NCBI RefSeq assembly: GCF_024171885.1
Contig: NZ_JAMTCP010000007.1
Span: forward strand, 62,001 to 126,000
DNA: 64,000 nt
Source: Streptoalloteichus tenebrarius
GTDB taxonomy: Bacteria; Actinomycetota; Actinomycetes; Mycobacteriales; Pseudonocardiaceae
Reading direction: 5' to 3'
Position 1 is the first letter of the stretch. The number at the start of each line of letters is the position of its first letter. This document shows positions 49,509 to 57,404 of this stretch, in pieces. The translations under genes were made by a program, and so were the position numbers. The notes beneath the pieces were generated by a model. It worked only from the letters and a program-made list of their open reading frames with translations. It did no database searches and had not been told where the DNA came from.

Positions 49509-50420
49509 TCATGACACAGCAGCACGCTGTTTCCGGAACACCTCGATCATGACCGAGTAGTTGTTCGCCGCGTATCCCTCCGCGATCGCCCGTTCGGCGA
49601 GCGTCCTCAGCGCAGCGGGAAAGTCGACGTCGACGCCCTGCTCCGCGCTGGTGCGCACGATGTGGTCCAGCGCGGTCAGGTTCATCTCCATGGAACCCGC
49701 GTCGCCCGGGTAGGTCCGCGCGTCGATCTGCGGGACCTCGGAGCGGAGGATCGTTCCGATGACGGAGGGCAGGAACCAGTCGAGCGCGATCCCGGCGAAG
49801 GACTCCACGCTGACCCCCGCCGTGCCGACCAGGGCCGCGGCGTGCAGGAAACCGTTGAGGGAGGCGTACATCATCCCGAGCAACGCGGTGTTGTACAGCA
49901 CCGCCAGGCTCGGGTCCGCGCCGAGGTAGGTGGCTCCGCCGAGGCTCTCCAGCGCCGCCCGGTGGGCCGTGAACAGCGGCTCGGGTCCACTGTAGAGCAA
50001 CACGGCGTCGGGGCGGCCCACGGCGGGGACCGGGACCATGATCGCACCGTCCAGGTAGCCGACGCTGTGCCCGTCGGCCCAGGACGCCGCCGCCCTCGCC
50101 TCCTCCGGGGTTCCCGAGCTGTGGTTGACCACGAGTCGACCCGACAAAGCGTCGGCGGCGGGGTCGAGAACCGCGTACATGGCCTCGTAGTCCTTCAGGC
50201 AGACGACGACCAGCGGGCTGGCCGCCACGGCCTCGGTGATGGTGTCCGCCCGGCGTGCACCCCTGGTGACCAGGGGTTCGGCGCGGTGCGGAGACCGGTT
50301 CCAGACGGTGGTGGGGTGGCCGTGGGCGAGGAGCGCGTCGGCCAGCGCGGCGCCCATCGGGCCGAGGCCGACGACGGTCACGGGAATGCGGTCCTGAGCC
50401 GCGGGGTTCGGAGTTGTCAC
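49509..50420 (-). CDS. Imine-reductase-like NAD(P)-dependent oxidoreductase
   Basis: A 303-residue protein of the 6-phosphogluconate-dehydrogenase/imine reductase group. N-terminal Rossmann motif: VTVVGLGPMGAALADALL, then TTVWNRSPHRAEPLV (NADPH-type Arg). The C-terminal all-helical domain has the IRED-like SMEMNLTALDHIVRTSAEQG and GYAANNYSVMIEVFRK. The residue where characterised IREDs carry the catalytic Asp or Tyr appears to be Asn in AVLYNTALLGMMYASL. GTG 50420 is preferred as start because the longer frame (TTG 50459, ATG 50444) lies inside the operator shared with the divergent MerR gene. Such pairs are usually regulator and target. Confidence 0.87.
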   Translation of the reverse strand: MTTPNPAAQDRIPVTVVGLGPMGAALADALLAHGHPTTVWNRSPHRAEPLVTRGARRADTITEAVAASPLVVVCLKDYEAMYAVLDPAADALSGRLVVNHSSGTPEEARAAASWADGHSVGYLDGAIMVPVPAVGRPDAVLLYSGPEPLFTAHRAALESLGGATYLGADPSLAVLYNTALLGMMYASLNGFLHAAALVGTAGVSVESFAGIALDWFLPSVIGTILRSEVPQIDARTYPGDAGSMEMNLTALDHIVRTSAEQGVDVDFPAALRTLAERAIAEGYAANNYSVMIEVFRKQRAAVS

Positions 50421-50433
50421 ACGGGTGAGGTTG

Positions 50434-50457
50434 GACTCTGACATTGGCGTGAGAGTC
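50434..50457. promoter_or_regulatory. MerR-type operator in the divergent spacer
   Basis: GACTCT-N12-AGAGTC is a 24-bp inverted repeat lying 23 bp upstream of the merR-like gene. On the minus strand it contains TTGACT at its edge as a -35 candidate for the imine-reductase-like gene. Long spacing between -35 and -10, with the regulator in between, is the hallmark of MerR-controlled promoters; no clear -10 is visible, so the exact promoter is uncertain. Confidence 0.6.
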
Positions 50458-50479
50458 AATCCGACATGGCGGGAGTCAC

Positions 50480-50881
50480 ATGCGGATCGGGGAGCTGTCG
50501 CGACGGACCGGCGTCAGCGTGCGGTCACTGCGCTACTACGAGGAGCAGGGGCTGCTCAGCCCGGTCCGGCGGCCGAGTGGGTACCGCGAGTACGGCGAGG
50601 GGGACGTGACCACGGTGCGGGCCATCCGCCTCATGCTCGCCGCCGGCCTGAACACGGCCACGATCGCCGAACTGCTGCCGTGCATGGTCGAGGACGGGGA
50701 GCTGCTCACGCCGGCGTGTTCCGGGATGCTCCCCGACCTCCACCGCGAGCGGGAGCGGCTCAACGACGCCGTCGCGGAGCTGCTGGCGGCGCGCGACGTG
50801 CTGGACTCGATCATCGCGGCCACGGCGCCCGCACCCGACGGCGACCTGGTCTGCCCGGTCTCCCCCGGCCGGTCCGCCTGA
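50480..50881 (+). CDS. MerR-family transcriptional regulator
   Basis: A 133-residue regulator. The N-terminal MerR domain is canonical: MRIGELSRRTGVSVRSLRYY, EEQGLLSPVRRPSGYREYGE, DVTTVRAIRLMLAAGLNTAT. The C-terminal part is a dimerisation helix (LPDLHRERERLNDAVAELLA) and a short tail with two Cys residues (at TPACSG and DLVCPV), without a metal-binding cluster known to me. It is divergent from the imine-reductase-like gene with the inverted repeat 50434-50457 in between, and upstream of an SDR gene on its own strand. It probably controls one or both oxidoreductases in response to a small molecule. Confidence 0.92.
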   Translation: MRIGELSRRTGVSVRSLRYYEEQGLLSPVRRPSGYREYGEGDVTTVRAIRLMLAAGLNTATIAELLPCMVEDGELLTPACSGMLPDLHRERERLNDAVAELLAARDVLDSIIAATAPAPDGDLVCPVSPGRSA

Positions 50882-50984
50882 CCCCGGCGGGTCCGCCCGA
50901 TCCCCGCGGGGCGGTGTGGCCTCGGTCGGGTCGGATCTCCCCGCGAGGACCCGATCTGTCGGTGGAGTCTGGTCTGATGGCTGG

Positions 50985-51899
50985 ATGAGCAAACCGCTGG
51001 ACGAGAAGGTGGCACTGGTCGCGGGGGCGACCCGGGGCGCGGGGCGCGGCATCGCGCGGGAGTTGGGCGCGGCGGGGGCGACGGTCTACGTGACCGGGCG
51101 CAGCACCCGGGAGCAGCGCTCGGAGATGGACCGCCCGGAGACCATCGAGGAGACCGCGGAGCTGGTCACCGCCGCGGGAGGGCGGGGGATCGCGGTCCAG
51201 GTGGACCACCTGGACCCCGAGCAGGTCCGCGCGCTGGTGGAGCGGATCGACCGGGAACAGGGCCGACTGGACGTCTTGGTCAACAACATCTGGGGTGGCG
51301 AGCTGCTGTTCAGTTGGGACCAGAAGCTCTGGGAGCACCCCCTGGACACGGGCCTGCACATCCTCCGGCTGGCCATCGACACCCACATCATCACCAGCCA
51401 CCACGCCCTCCCGCTGCTGCTGCGAAACCCGGGTGGTCTGGTGGTCGAGATGACCGACGGCACGGCGGAGTACAACGCGGAGAACTACCGGGTCTCGTTC
51501 TACTACGACCTCGCGAAGGTCTCGGTGAACCGGATGGCCTTCGCCCAGGGGAAGGAGCTGGCCGAGCACGGGGCGACGGCGGTGTCGCTGACCCCGGGCT
51601 GGATGCGCTCGGAGATCATGCTGGACCACTACGGGGTCACCGAGGAGAACTGGCGCGACGCGCTGGAGAAGGAGCCGCACTTCGCCATCTCCGAGACTCC
51701 CGCGTACACCGGGCGGGCGGTCGCGGCCCTGGCCGCCGACCCGGACGTGCACCGGTGGAACGGCCAGTCGTTGTCCAGCGGCCAGCTCGCGAAGGTGTAC
51801 GGGTTCACCGACGTCGACGGCAGCCAGCCGGACTGCTGGCGTTACGTGGTCGAGGTCCAGGACGCGGGCAAGCCCGCCGACGTGACCGGCTACCGCTGA
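50985..51899 (+). CDS. Short-chain dehydrogenase/reductase
   Basis: A 304-residue SDR. The cofactor motif is LVAGATRGAGRGIARELG (TGxxxGxG type, Ala for first Gly context) with VYVTGRST after strand 2. DVLVNNIWGGE replaces the usual NNAG motif. The active site has EMTDG (where Ser is usual) and YYDLAKVSVNRMAFA (YxxxK). The C-terminal part is extended (SSGQLAKVYGFTDVDGSQPD), as in the group often named SDR with NNI-W motif in actinobacteria. The substrate is unknown. ATG 50985 begins MSKPLDEKVAL. It is 104 bp downstream of the MerR gene on the same strand. Confidence 0.88.
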   Translation: MSKPLDEKVALVAGATRGAGRGIARELGAAGATVYVTGRSTREQRSEMDRPETIEETAELVTAAGGRGIAVQVDHLDPEQVRALVERIDREQGRLDVLVNNIWGGELLFSWDQKLWEHPLDTGLHILRLAIDTHIITSHHALPLLLRNPGGLVVEMTDGTAEYNAENYRVSFYYDLAKVSVNRMAFAQGKELAEHGATAVSLTPGWMRSEIMLDHYGVTEENWRDALEKEPHFAISETPAYTGRAVAALAADPDVHRWNGQSLSSGQLAKVYGFTDVDGSQPDCWRYVVEVQDAGKPADVTGYR

Positions 51900-51970
51900 T
51901 CGGTTCCGTGACGCGGGCGGCCCCGCGTCCACGACGTCGGGTGGAGTCTGAGGTCGTGTAGACGGTGTTT

Positions 51971-52007
51971 CCCTGTGCGGACAAGGATTTCCCTTGGCCG
52001 CACGGGG
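51971..52007 (+). terminator. Hairpin after the SDR gene, with a gene-free stretch behind it
   Basis: CCCTGTGCGG pairs with CCGCACGGGG (one G-T pair), and AAGG with CCTT inside it. It lies 72 bp after the SDR stop. The remaining 52008-52211 up to the minus-strand hypothetical gene shows no convincing frame, repeat or RNA gene. Confidence 0.6.
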
Positions 52008-52211
52008 TCCCTCCACCATCGCGCCGACGCCGAACGCGCTCACGGCGAGTGCGTTGACCACGACGAGCCGGAGATCGCTGCTCCCCAGTCGTCGTCTGGC
52101 GAGCGCGCTGGTCAGGGTGGTGCCACCATCGCCGGGGTGACGTCGTAGGCGGTCGGCGTCGACCTCGCCGGCGGCTCCTTGTGCCGGCGCGGGGAGGTCA
52201 GACGTCGGGAG

Positions 52212-52838
52212 TCAACGTCCCTCGTCCGCGTCCGCGTGGATCACCATGTCGATGAGGCGTGCCACGGTCAGCAGATCTCGGGTGTTGGCATCCCGGATCA
52301 AGCTGTGGGCGTCGGCGGGGAGTAGTCGCCGCCGGAGCGTGTCGACACGGACCGTGAGCTGTCGCCGCTGTGCGGAGGTGAGAAGGCCGTCGCAGGCGAG
52401 CACCTCGCGGACGCACTGGTCCAGTTCCCTGGCGTCCTCGTCATCAGGAACGAGAAGTGCCGGCACCCGGTGCCGGAGCCAGAACCGGAGCGCGTGCACC
52501 GCGGCCTCCCGAGCGGCGCCGTACCACCGGGTCGGGCGGTAGGGGTGATCGCTGAGGTGCGGACGGCGCCTCCCCTGCCGTTTGGCCGCCCGCCGAGCGG
52601 CGGCGTACCGGGCGATCTCGGCGTGCCACAGCGCCCGGCTCGCCTCGACCATTTCCAGTGCCCTGAGGAGAGCGCGTTCGTCCTGTCGGATCTGTCCGGC
52701 CCGCTCCCGGAGGAAGCTGAACGTGGCGTGGAAACCGATCGGCCGGTAGAGCTGCACGCACGAGCCGAGCGCCGACACGCGACGCCCATAGGGCAGCGAG
52801 GGATCGCGCACCTTCCGCGCGAAGTTGTTGAAGCTCAA
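52212..52838 (-). CDS. Hypothetical protein downstream of aspS2
   Basis: A 208-residue, Arg-rich, mostly helical soluble protein without a function I can assign. It starts MSFNNFARKVRDPSLPYGRR, continues with SCVQLYRPIGFHATFSFLRE and has many Arg/Ala helices (ARYAAARRAAKRQGRRRPHL) and a C-terminal LLTVARLIDMVIHADADEGR. A clear GGAGG lies 6 nt before the TTG start at 52838. It begins 66 bp after aspS2 on the same strand with no hairpin between, so the two may be cotranscribed under the T-box. The basic character would fit RNA or nucleotide binding, but this is speculation. Confidence 0.75.
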   Translation of the reverse strand: MSFNNFARKVRDPSLPYGRRVSALGSCVQLYRPIGFHATFSFLRERAGQIRQDERALLRALEMVEASRALWHAEIARYAAARRAAKRQGRRRPHLSDHPYRPTRWYGAAREAAVHALRFWLRHRVPALLVPDDEDARELDQCVREVLACDGLLTSAQRRQLTVRVDTLRRRLLPADAHSLIRDANTRDLLTVARLIDMVIHADADEGR

Positions 52839-52903
52839 GTGAAACCTCCGACACCACTTCGGTCGCTGTCATCGAACCAACCTCGCGCACGACGCCGACG
52901 CGC

Positions 52904-54205
52904 TCAGGGGTCAAGCCGGTGGAGGTCCCTGGGGAAGAGCGTCACCTCGCGGATGTTGTCCACACCGAGCAGGCGGGCCGTCCAGCGCTCCAGACCGATG
53001 GCGAAGCCGCCGTGTGGGGGCATCCCGTGGGCGAAGACGTCCAAATAGGACTGGTAAGGCTCCGGGTTCTCCCCGCGTGCGGCCAGCGCGGCGAGGTAGT
53101 CGGAGTGCCGGTGCAGCCGTTGCCCTCCCGTCACCAGTTCCAGCCCGCGGAAGAGCAGGTCGAAGCTGTTCGAGTACCCGGGCCGCGCCGGGTCCGGATG
53201 GGTGTAGAAGGGGCGTTTGGCCATCGGGTACCCGGTAACGAACAGGAACTCCGACCCGTGCGTGCGCAGCGCCCACCCGGACAACCAGCGTTCGTGCGCC
53301 GGAGCAAGGTCGGGTTCGCCCCGGGGGTCGTCGGGCATGTGCCGGGCCAGCAGCTCCTGCGCCTCGGTGAAGTGGATCTCGGGGATCTCGGCCGGGACGG
53401 ACGGGAGCGCGGCGTCGAGCAGCTCGACGGCCGGGGCGGCCCGTTGGGCGACCGCGTCGACCATGCCCGCCACCACGTCCCGCAGCACGGCCATGACGTC
53501 GTGGTGGTCCGCGACGAAGCCCAGCTCGGCGTCCAGGCTGGTGTACTGCGCGAGGTGCCGGGTGGTGTCGTGCGGCTCGGCCCTGAAGACCGGCCCGACC
53601 TCATAGACCCGCTCGAACACGCCGACCAGGGCCTGTTTGAACATCTGCGGGGACTGCGCCAGGTAGGCGCGGCGCCCGAAGTAGTCGACGCCGAACACGG
53701 TCGCGCCGGACTCGGTGGCCGTCCCGACGAGCTTGGGGGTGTGGACCTCGGTGAAGCCGCGCGCGTCCAGCGCGGACCGGAACCCGGCGACGCTGGCCGC
53801 CGCGACCGCGAACCGCGCCCTGAGGCGCGGGTGGCGCAACGCCACGGGCGCGTGGTCCAGGATCGTGGGCAGCGTCGCGGAGACCGTGGGGCGGTACAGG
53901 TCGAACGGGGGCGCGACCACCGGCCCGGACAGGACCGAGACCACCGGCCGGGTGATCTCCGCGCCTCCCGGGGCGCTCGGGTTGTCGGTCACGAGGCCGA
54001 CGACCTCGACGACGGTCTCCTCCGTCAGGTCCGGCCCCGCCTGCGTCTCTCCCGGTGGCAGGACGACCTGCGCCAGACCGGACCGGTCGCGCACGACCAG
54101 GAACGTCACGGACTTCAGCCGTCGGCGCCGGTGGACCCAGCCGGCGAGGCGAACGGTCTCGCCGACGTGTTGAGGCAGGTCGGCGGCCAGGGTACGAGAG
54201 ATCAT
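52904..54205 (-). CDS. aspS: Archaeal-type aspartyl-tRNA synthetase (AspRS2)
   Basis: A 433-residue class II synthetase charging tRNA with aspartate. An N-terminal OB-fold anticodon-binding domain (VGETVRLAGWVHRRRRLKSV) is followed by the catalytic domain: motif 1 region (AVALRHPRLRARFAVAAAS), flipping loop (GTATESGATVFGVDYF), AYLAQSPQMFKQALV, motif 2 (VYEVGPVFRAEPHDTTRHLA), LDAELGF and motif 3 (GMPPHGGFAIGLERWTARLL). It lacks the bacterial GAD insertion and is therefore of the shorter archaeal type, unlike the about 590-residue housekeeping AspRS expected elsewhere. ATG 54205 has GGGAGT upstream. A T-box leader precedes it. It may be non-discriminating and feed Asn-tRNA formation, or be a resistant second copy. 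Confidence 0.92.
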   Translation of the reverse strand: MISRTLAADLPQHVGETVRLAGWVHRRRRLKSVTFLVVRDRSGLAQVVLPPGETQAGPDLTEETVVEVVGLVTDNPSAPGGAEITRPVVSVLSGPVVAPPFDLYRPTVSATLPTILDHAPVALRHPRLRARFAVAAASVAGFRSALDARGFTEVHTPKLVGTATESGATVFGVDYFGRRAYLAQSPQMFKQALVGVFERVYEVGPVFRAEPHDTTRHLAQYTSLDAELGFVADHHDVMAVLRDVVAGMVDAVAQRAAPAVELLDAALPSVPAEIPEIHFTEAQELLARHMPDDPRGEPDLAPAHERWLSGWALRTHGSEFLFVTGYPMAKRPFYTHPDPARPGYSNSFDLLFRGLELVTGGQRLHRHSDYLAALAARGENPEPYQSYLDVFAHGMPPHGGFAIGLERWTARLLGVDNIREVTLFPRDLHRLDP

Positions 54206-54492
54206 CTCTACTCCCGTCGGACATCGATGATCCCTTGGGAGTGCGGGCGAGAAGGGGGCTCGCGGTGCCACCGCACTTGCGCCGCCACCGGCGGAAAGCC
54301 GGGTGGCGGCCTCGTTGGCGCCCGGTCACGGGGGCGAACCGGCGGGGCATGGGGCGCGCCACCGGCTTGTGGCCGCCGTTCCTCCCCGCGCTCGGGAGGG
54401 TCTTCACCGACAGGGCGCGAGGCCGCCTTCCCAGCTCCCGGCGGCTCTCTCCTACTCGCGTGATCCTGGGCTACTCGTCTCCGTCAACGCTT
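54206..54492 (-). ncRNA. Translational (class II) T-box riboswitch of aspS2
   Basis: On the minus strand the leader contains GTTGACGGAGACGAGTAG near its 5' end (AGTA motif of stem I), GAGAGAGCCGCCGGGAGCTG and GGGAAGGCGGC (distal loop), then GGTGAAGACC with GAC in the specifier position after GAA, i.e. an Asp codon. The T-box bulge GGTGGCACCGCG is at 54261-54273. AGTGCGG before it pairs with CCGCACT after it (antisequestrator). The alternative pairs ACTCCC with GGGAGT, the aspS2 ribosome-binding site (sequestrator). Uncharged tRNA-Asp should thus expose the site and raise translation. TATCCT (rev. 54499-54504) is a candidate -10. Confidence 0.85.
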
Positions 54493-54988
54493 TACCGCAG
54501 GATAGCCAGCACGCGGAGCGGATGCTCCCCGATTTCCCGCCGGCCTGTCCGTCGGTCGCGCGTCCGCCCCGGTGGCGACCGGAGACGGTCGACACTGGGG
54601 CGGGCAGGGCGCCCTTCCGACCTCGGCGAGCAGGGCGTCCAGTCGCGCGTAGCCCTCCACCGTGCCCGGCCCCACCCCGCTGGAGATCATCGTGTCGCGG
54701 GCCCCAGTCACTGAGGTCGTCGAACGTGACGGTCGCCAGGAGGACGCTGTCGCGCGTGCCCTCGCAGGTCATGGTGTGGATGATGCGCTGGTCGGGTCGC
54801 AGCTCGCGGAAGGAGCCGTAGAACGCCGCGATCTTCTCCCCTCCCTCCCAGTTCGAGTAGCGGAAGTTGCCGCCGGTCGGCTCCAGCCAGCGGGCGACCA
54901 GCTCCGGGTCCGTCCACGCCCGGTGCACCCGCGCCGGCGGGGGGTCGAACTCCTGGATGATGCGGACCGTCGGCAGGTTCGGGTCCAC
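54484..54988 (-). pseudogene. Frameshifted SRPBCC (AHSA1-type) gene
   Basis: The first frame (GTG 54988, with CAGGAGGAGA upstream) encodes an AHSA1-like start: VRIIQEFDPPPARVHRAWTD, PELVARWLEPTGGNFRY and IIHTMTCEGTRDSVLLATVT. After FDDLSD it leaves the family. The family C-terminus continues in the next frame (GARDTMISSGVGPGTVEGYA, RLDALLAEV), so one or two bases were lost near the GGGGCCC at about 54705. The tail runs on into the T-box region and is not homologous. A sequencing error is an alternative. Confidence 0.65.
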
Positions 54989-55093
54989 CTCGGTCCGGGT
55001 CTCCTCCTGGGGTTCCTTCGTGGAGACGGCGGCGTTCCATGCTGTCGGGCCACGGGGACCGTTCCGACTTGCCGCGGTGGTCTGGAGGGCTTG

Positions 55094-55144
55094 GAGCTTC
55101 GGAACCTCCAGTGCTGGCCGACACGCCAGGAGGTTCCGAAGCTC
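55094..55144. repeat. Perfect 16-bp inverted repeat upstream of the one-spacer CRISPR
   Basis: GAGCTTCGGAACCTCC and GGAGGTTCCGAAGCTC are exact complements around a 19-nt loop. No gene ends here convincingly. It lies 82 bp left of the first 37-nt repeat, where a leader would be, so it may be a leader element, a terminator or a regulatory site. The rest of 54989-55226 shows no gene I can support. Confidence 0.6.
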
Positions 55145-55226
55145 TTCGTCGGCGTTTCCTCGTGACCACTACACTCAGCCCCGGTGTTCACCGCATGGAG
55201 AACCCGGTCCCTGCTGGACAGGCAGG

Positions 55227-55337
55227 GCAGCACCGGCCCTCCAGGGCCGGTGAGGATCGCAACTCGGGCCGCAGGTGCAGGACTAGGGCCCGCTCGGCGT
55301 GCAGCACCGGCCCTCCAGGGCCGGTGAGGATCGCAAC
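55227..55337 (+). CRISPR. Minimal CRISPR: two identical 37-nt repeats and one spacer
   Basis: Two exact copies (55227-55263 and 55301-55337) start GCAGCACCGGCCCTCCAGGG and end GTGAGGATCGCAAC, enclosing a 37-nt unique sequence (55264-55300). CCGGCCCT/AGGGCCGG is the internal hairpin. The 3' end GATCGCAAC resembles GAAAC-type ends of type III and related repeats, so orientation is taken as plus. It differs from the I-E repeats at 27.7 kb. No cas gene is near. It abuts the broken end of an MFS gene, apparently in place of that gene's 5' half. Confidence 0.85.
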
Positions 55338-56126
55338 AGCCAGATCGGCGGACCCGCGCTCACCGGGGTTCTCGGCGGTCTCGCCGGCGCGCGCGTGGCC
55401 ACCGTCGTGCTCGGGCTGTGCGCGGTCGTCGCGGGTGTGCTGGTCCTCGGCCTGCCGATACGCGACCGGCACCGCGACGACGAGCCGCTGCTCGTCGCGA
55501 TCCGCCTCGTCATGTCCAGCGGGGCGTCCGCCCTCTGGTCGGATCGGAAGCTCAGGGCGGTGACCCTGGCGACGACACTGGGCGAGACCGGCATCGGAGC
55601 GCTCCCCGTGGTCGCCGCGCTGGTGGCCCAGAGCCACGGTTCCGCGTCGCTCGCGGGGCTCCTGGTGTCCGCCTTCGCGGTCGGCGCGTTGCTCGGGTCA
55701 CTGGTCTACGGCAGGTATCCCGTGGGCGACGCGCTCCCAGAACTCCGGGTCGTGGTGTTCCTCGCCGGTGTCGGCCTCCCGCTGGTCCTCGTGGGCCCGT
55801 CCTCCGGGCTCGTGGCCGGGATCGTCCTGTTCGGCGTGTCCGGGCTGTCCTACGGGCCGTTGCTGATCGCGTTGTTGACCAACCGGGAGCGGCGGTCGCC
55901 CGAGGAGGCGCACGTCCAGGTCTTCGCGCTGGCTGCCGGGCTCCGGCTCAGCGGGGCGGCGGTGGGCGCGGCGGTCGCCGGGTGGTTCACGGCGTACGGC
56001 GGAGGGTGGATCGCCGCGGCGGTCGCCGCCTCCCAGATCCTGGCCTCGGCGCTGGGAGTTCTGCTCCTGGGCGGGTTCCGTCGTCTCGTGGGGACCGACA
56101 GCGTGTCGTCCTCCGACCGGTCGTGA
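55338..56126 (+). pseudogene. 5'-truncated MFS transporter
   Basis: The frame continues from the second CRISPR repeat directly into QIGGPALTGVLGGLAGARVA, the GPAL region of transmembrane helix 5 in many MFS exporters. It then has the central loop and about seven further hydrophobic segments (ATTLGETGIGALPVVAALVA, VSAFAVGALLGSLVYGRYPV, VVVFLAGVGLPLVLVG) to the stop. The first about 150 residues, helices 1-4, are missing. No start or ribosome-binding site belongs to it, so it should be non-functional. Confidence 0.8.
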
Positions 56127-56398
56127 CGGTGCTCCCATCGGACCCGGCGCCCACTTCTCGGTGTCGGAGTTCTCCTGACGGCAGGGGCGTTTCGGCCGCT
56201 TCTCCTCCGCCATTCACCCGACAACGCGCTCATCCAGTTGGCAGGGTCGGCGATCCACCGCGTCGTCAACCGCCACAGTGGACAGCGGCCCTGCCCATCG
56301 CCCCGCGCGTCCCGGTGAAGGAGTCGGATAGCGTCTTGTGTGATCTCACAGTGAGGGAGGGAGCACGCGACGTGCGCGACCACGACGAGGAACGGGAC

Positions 56399-57214
56399 AT
56401 GTCACTGGTGTCGGCCACGGAGAACGGGGTCGACCTCAGTCGGCCCAACCCGGCCCGCATGTACGACTACTACCTCGGCGGTGTGCACAACTTCGCCGTC
56501 GACCGCAAGGCCGCGGCCGACGTGTTGGCGATCCTGCCCGAGACGCGGGACTTCGCCCTCCAGAACCGGGCCTTCCTGCGCCGTGTGGTGCGGTATCTCG
56601 TGCGGGAGGCCGGTGTCGTGCAGTTCCTCGACCTCGGCTCCGGCATCCCGACGGTCGGCAACGTGCACGAGATCGCGCAGGACGTGAACCCGGATTGCCG
56701 TGTCGTCTACGTCGACCACGAGCCGGTGGCCGTCGCCCACTCCCGGAAGCTGTTGCGGGACAACGACAACGCGGCGATCGTCCAGGCGGACATCCAGGAC
56801 ACGGACACCGTGTTGTCCCATCCGGACACCCGACGGCTGCTGGACTTCGACCAACCGGTCGCGGTGCTGATGCTCCAGGTGCTGCCGTTCGTGCCGGACG
56901 CCGACGACCCCGGCGCGATCATCGGGACCTACCGGTCGGCCTGCGCTCCCGGCAGCTTCCTGGCGCTGGCCCACAGCCTCACCCCCGAGTTCTGGCCGGG
57001 GGCGGTCGACCAGGCCATCGAGCTGTACCGGAGGAGCACGCACCCGCTGCACCTGCGCACCCCGGAGCAGGTCGAGGCCCTGTTCGACGGCTACGACCTC
57101 GTGCCGCCCGGCGTGGTCTTCACCGCCGCCTGGCGACCCGACCACCCGATCAGCCAGCAGGAGGCCATCAGCAGCCGCGCCGTCGCCGGTCTGGGCCGCC
57201 TCCCCCTCCGGTGA
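56399..57214 (+). CDS. DUF574-type SAM-dependent methyltransferase
   Basis: A 271-residue protein of the actinobacterial S-adenosylmethionine methyltransferase group (Methyltransf_19/DUF574). The signatures are RPNPARMYDYYLGGVHNFAV near the start, QNRAFLRRVVRYLVREAG, QFLDLGSGIPTVGNVHEIAQ (SAM motif I), VVYVDHEPVAVAHSRKLL, AAIVQADIQDT and VAVLMLQVLPFVPD. Members are abundant in Streptomyces and relatives; substrates are mostly unknown. ATG 56399 has GAGGAA about 7 nt upstream; upstream GTGs at 56351 and 56372 are alternatives. A perfect terminator follows. A CCACAGTGGAC palindrome lies in its upstream region at 56272. Confidence 0.9.
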   Translation: MSLVSATENGVDLSRPNPARMYDYYLGGVHNFAVDRKAAADVLAILPETRDFALQNRAFLRRVVRYLVREAGVVQFLDLGSGIPTVGNVHEIAQDVNPDCRVVYVDHEPVAVAHSRKLLRDNDNAAIVQADIQDTDTVLSHPDTRRLLDFDQPVAVLMLQVLPFVPDADDPGAIIGTYRSACAPGSFLALAHSLTPEFWPGAVDQAIELYRRSTHPLHLRTPEQVEALFDGYDLVPPGVVFTAAWRPDHPISQQEAISSRAVAGLGRLPLR

Positions 57215-57220
57215 GGACCT

Positions 57221-57254
57221 GGCGTCCCTCCCCGCCGCCTCGGGGAGGGACGCC
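57221..57254 (+). terminator. Perfect 14-bp hairpin after the methyltransferase gene
   Basis: GGCGTCCCTCCCCG and CGGGGAGGGACGCC pair perfectly around a 6-nt loop, 6 bp after the stop of the methyltransferase gene. It also faces the 3' end of the convergent adenosine deaminase gene, 150 bp away. Confidence 0.85.
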
Positions 57255-57404
57255 GGTGGTCCCGCGGTGAACAGGGGACCGTTCCGAGTCCTCTACCAGA
57301 GGAGGCGACTCGATCGCCTGCCACTGCTCGTCAGCCACCTCGTGCCCACATCCGACGCCTCGGGATCAAACAGATCAGCCACACCAGCTTTGCGGACAGC
57401 ACAC

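Noticed and set aside
55039-55563. Plus-strand frame crossing the one-spacer CRISPR into the MFS remnant
   Set aside because: It includes both direct repeats and changes frame relative to the MFS remnant; not a protein.
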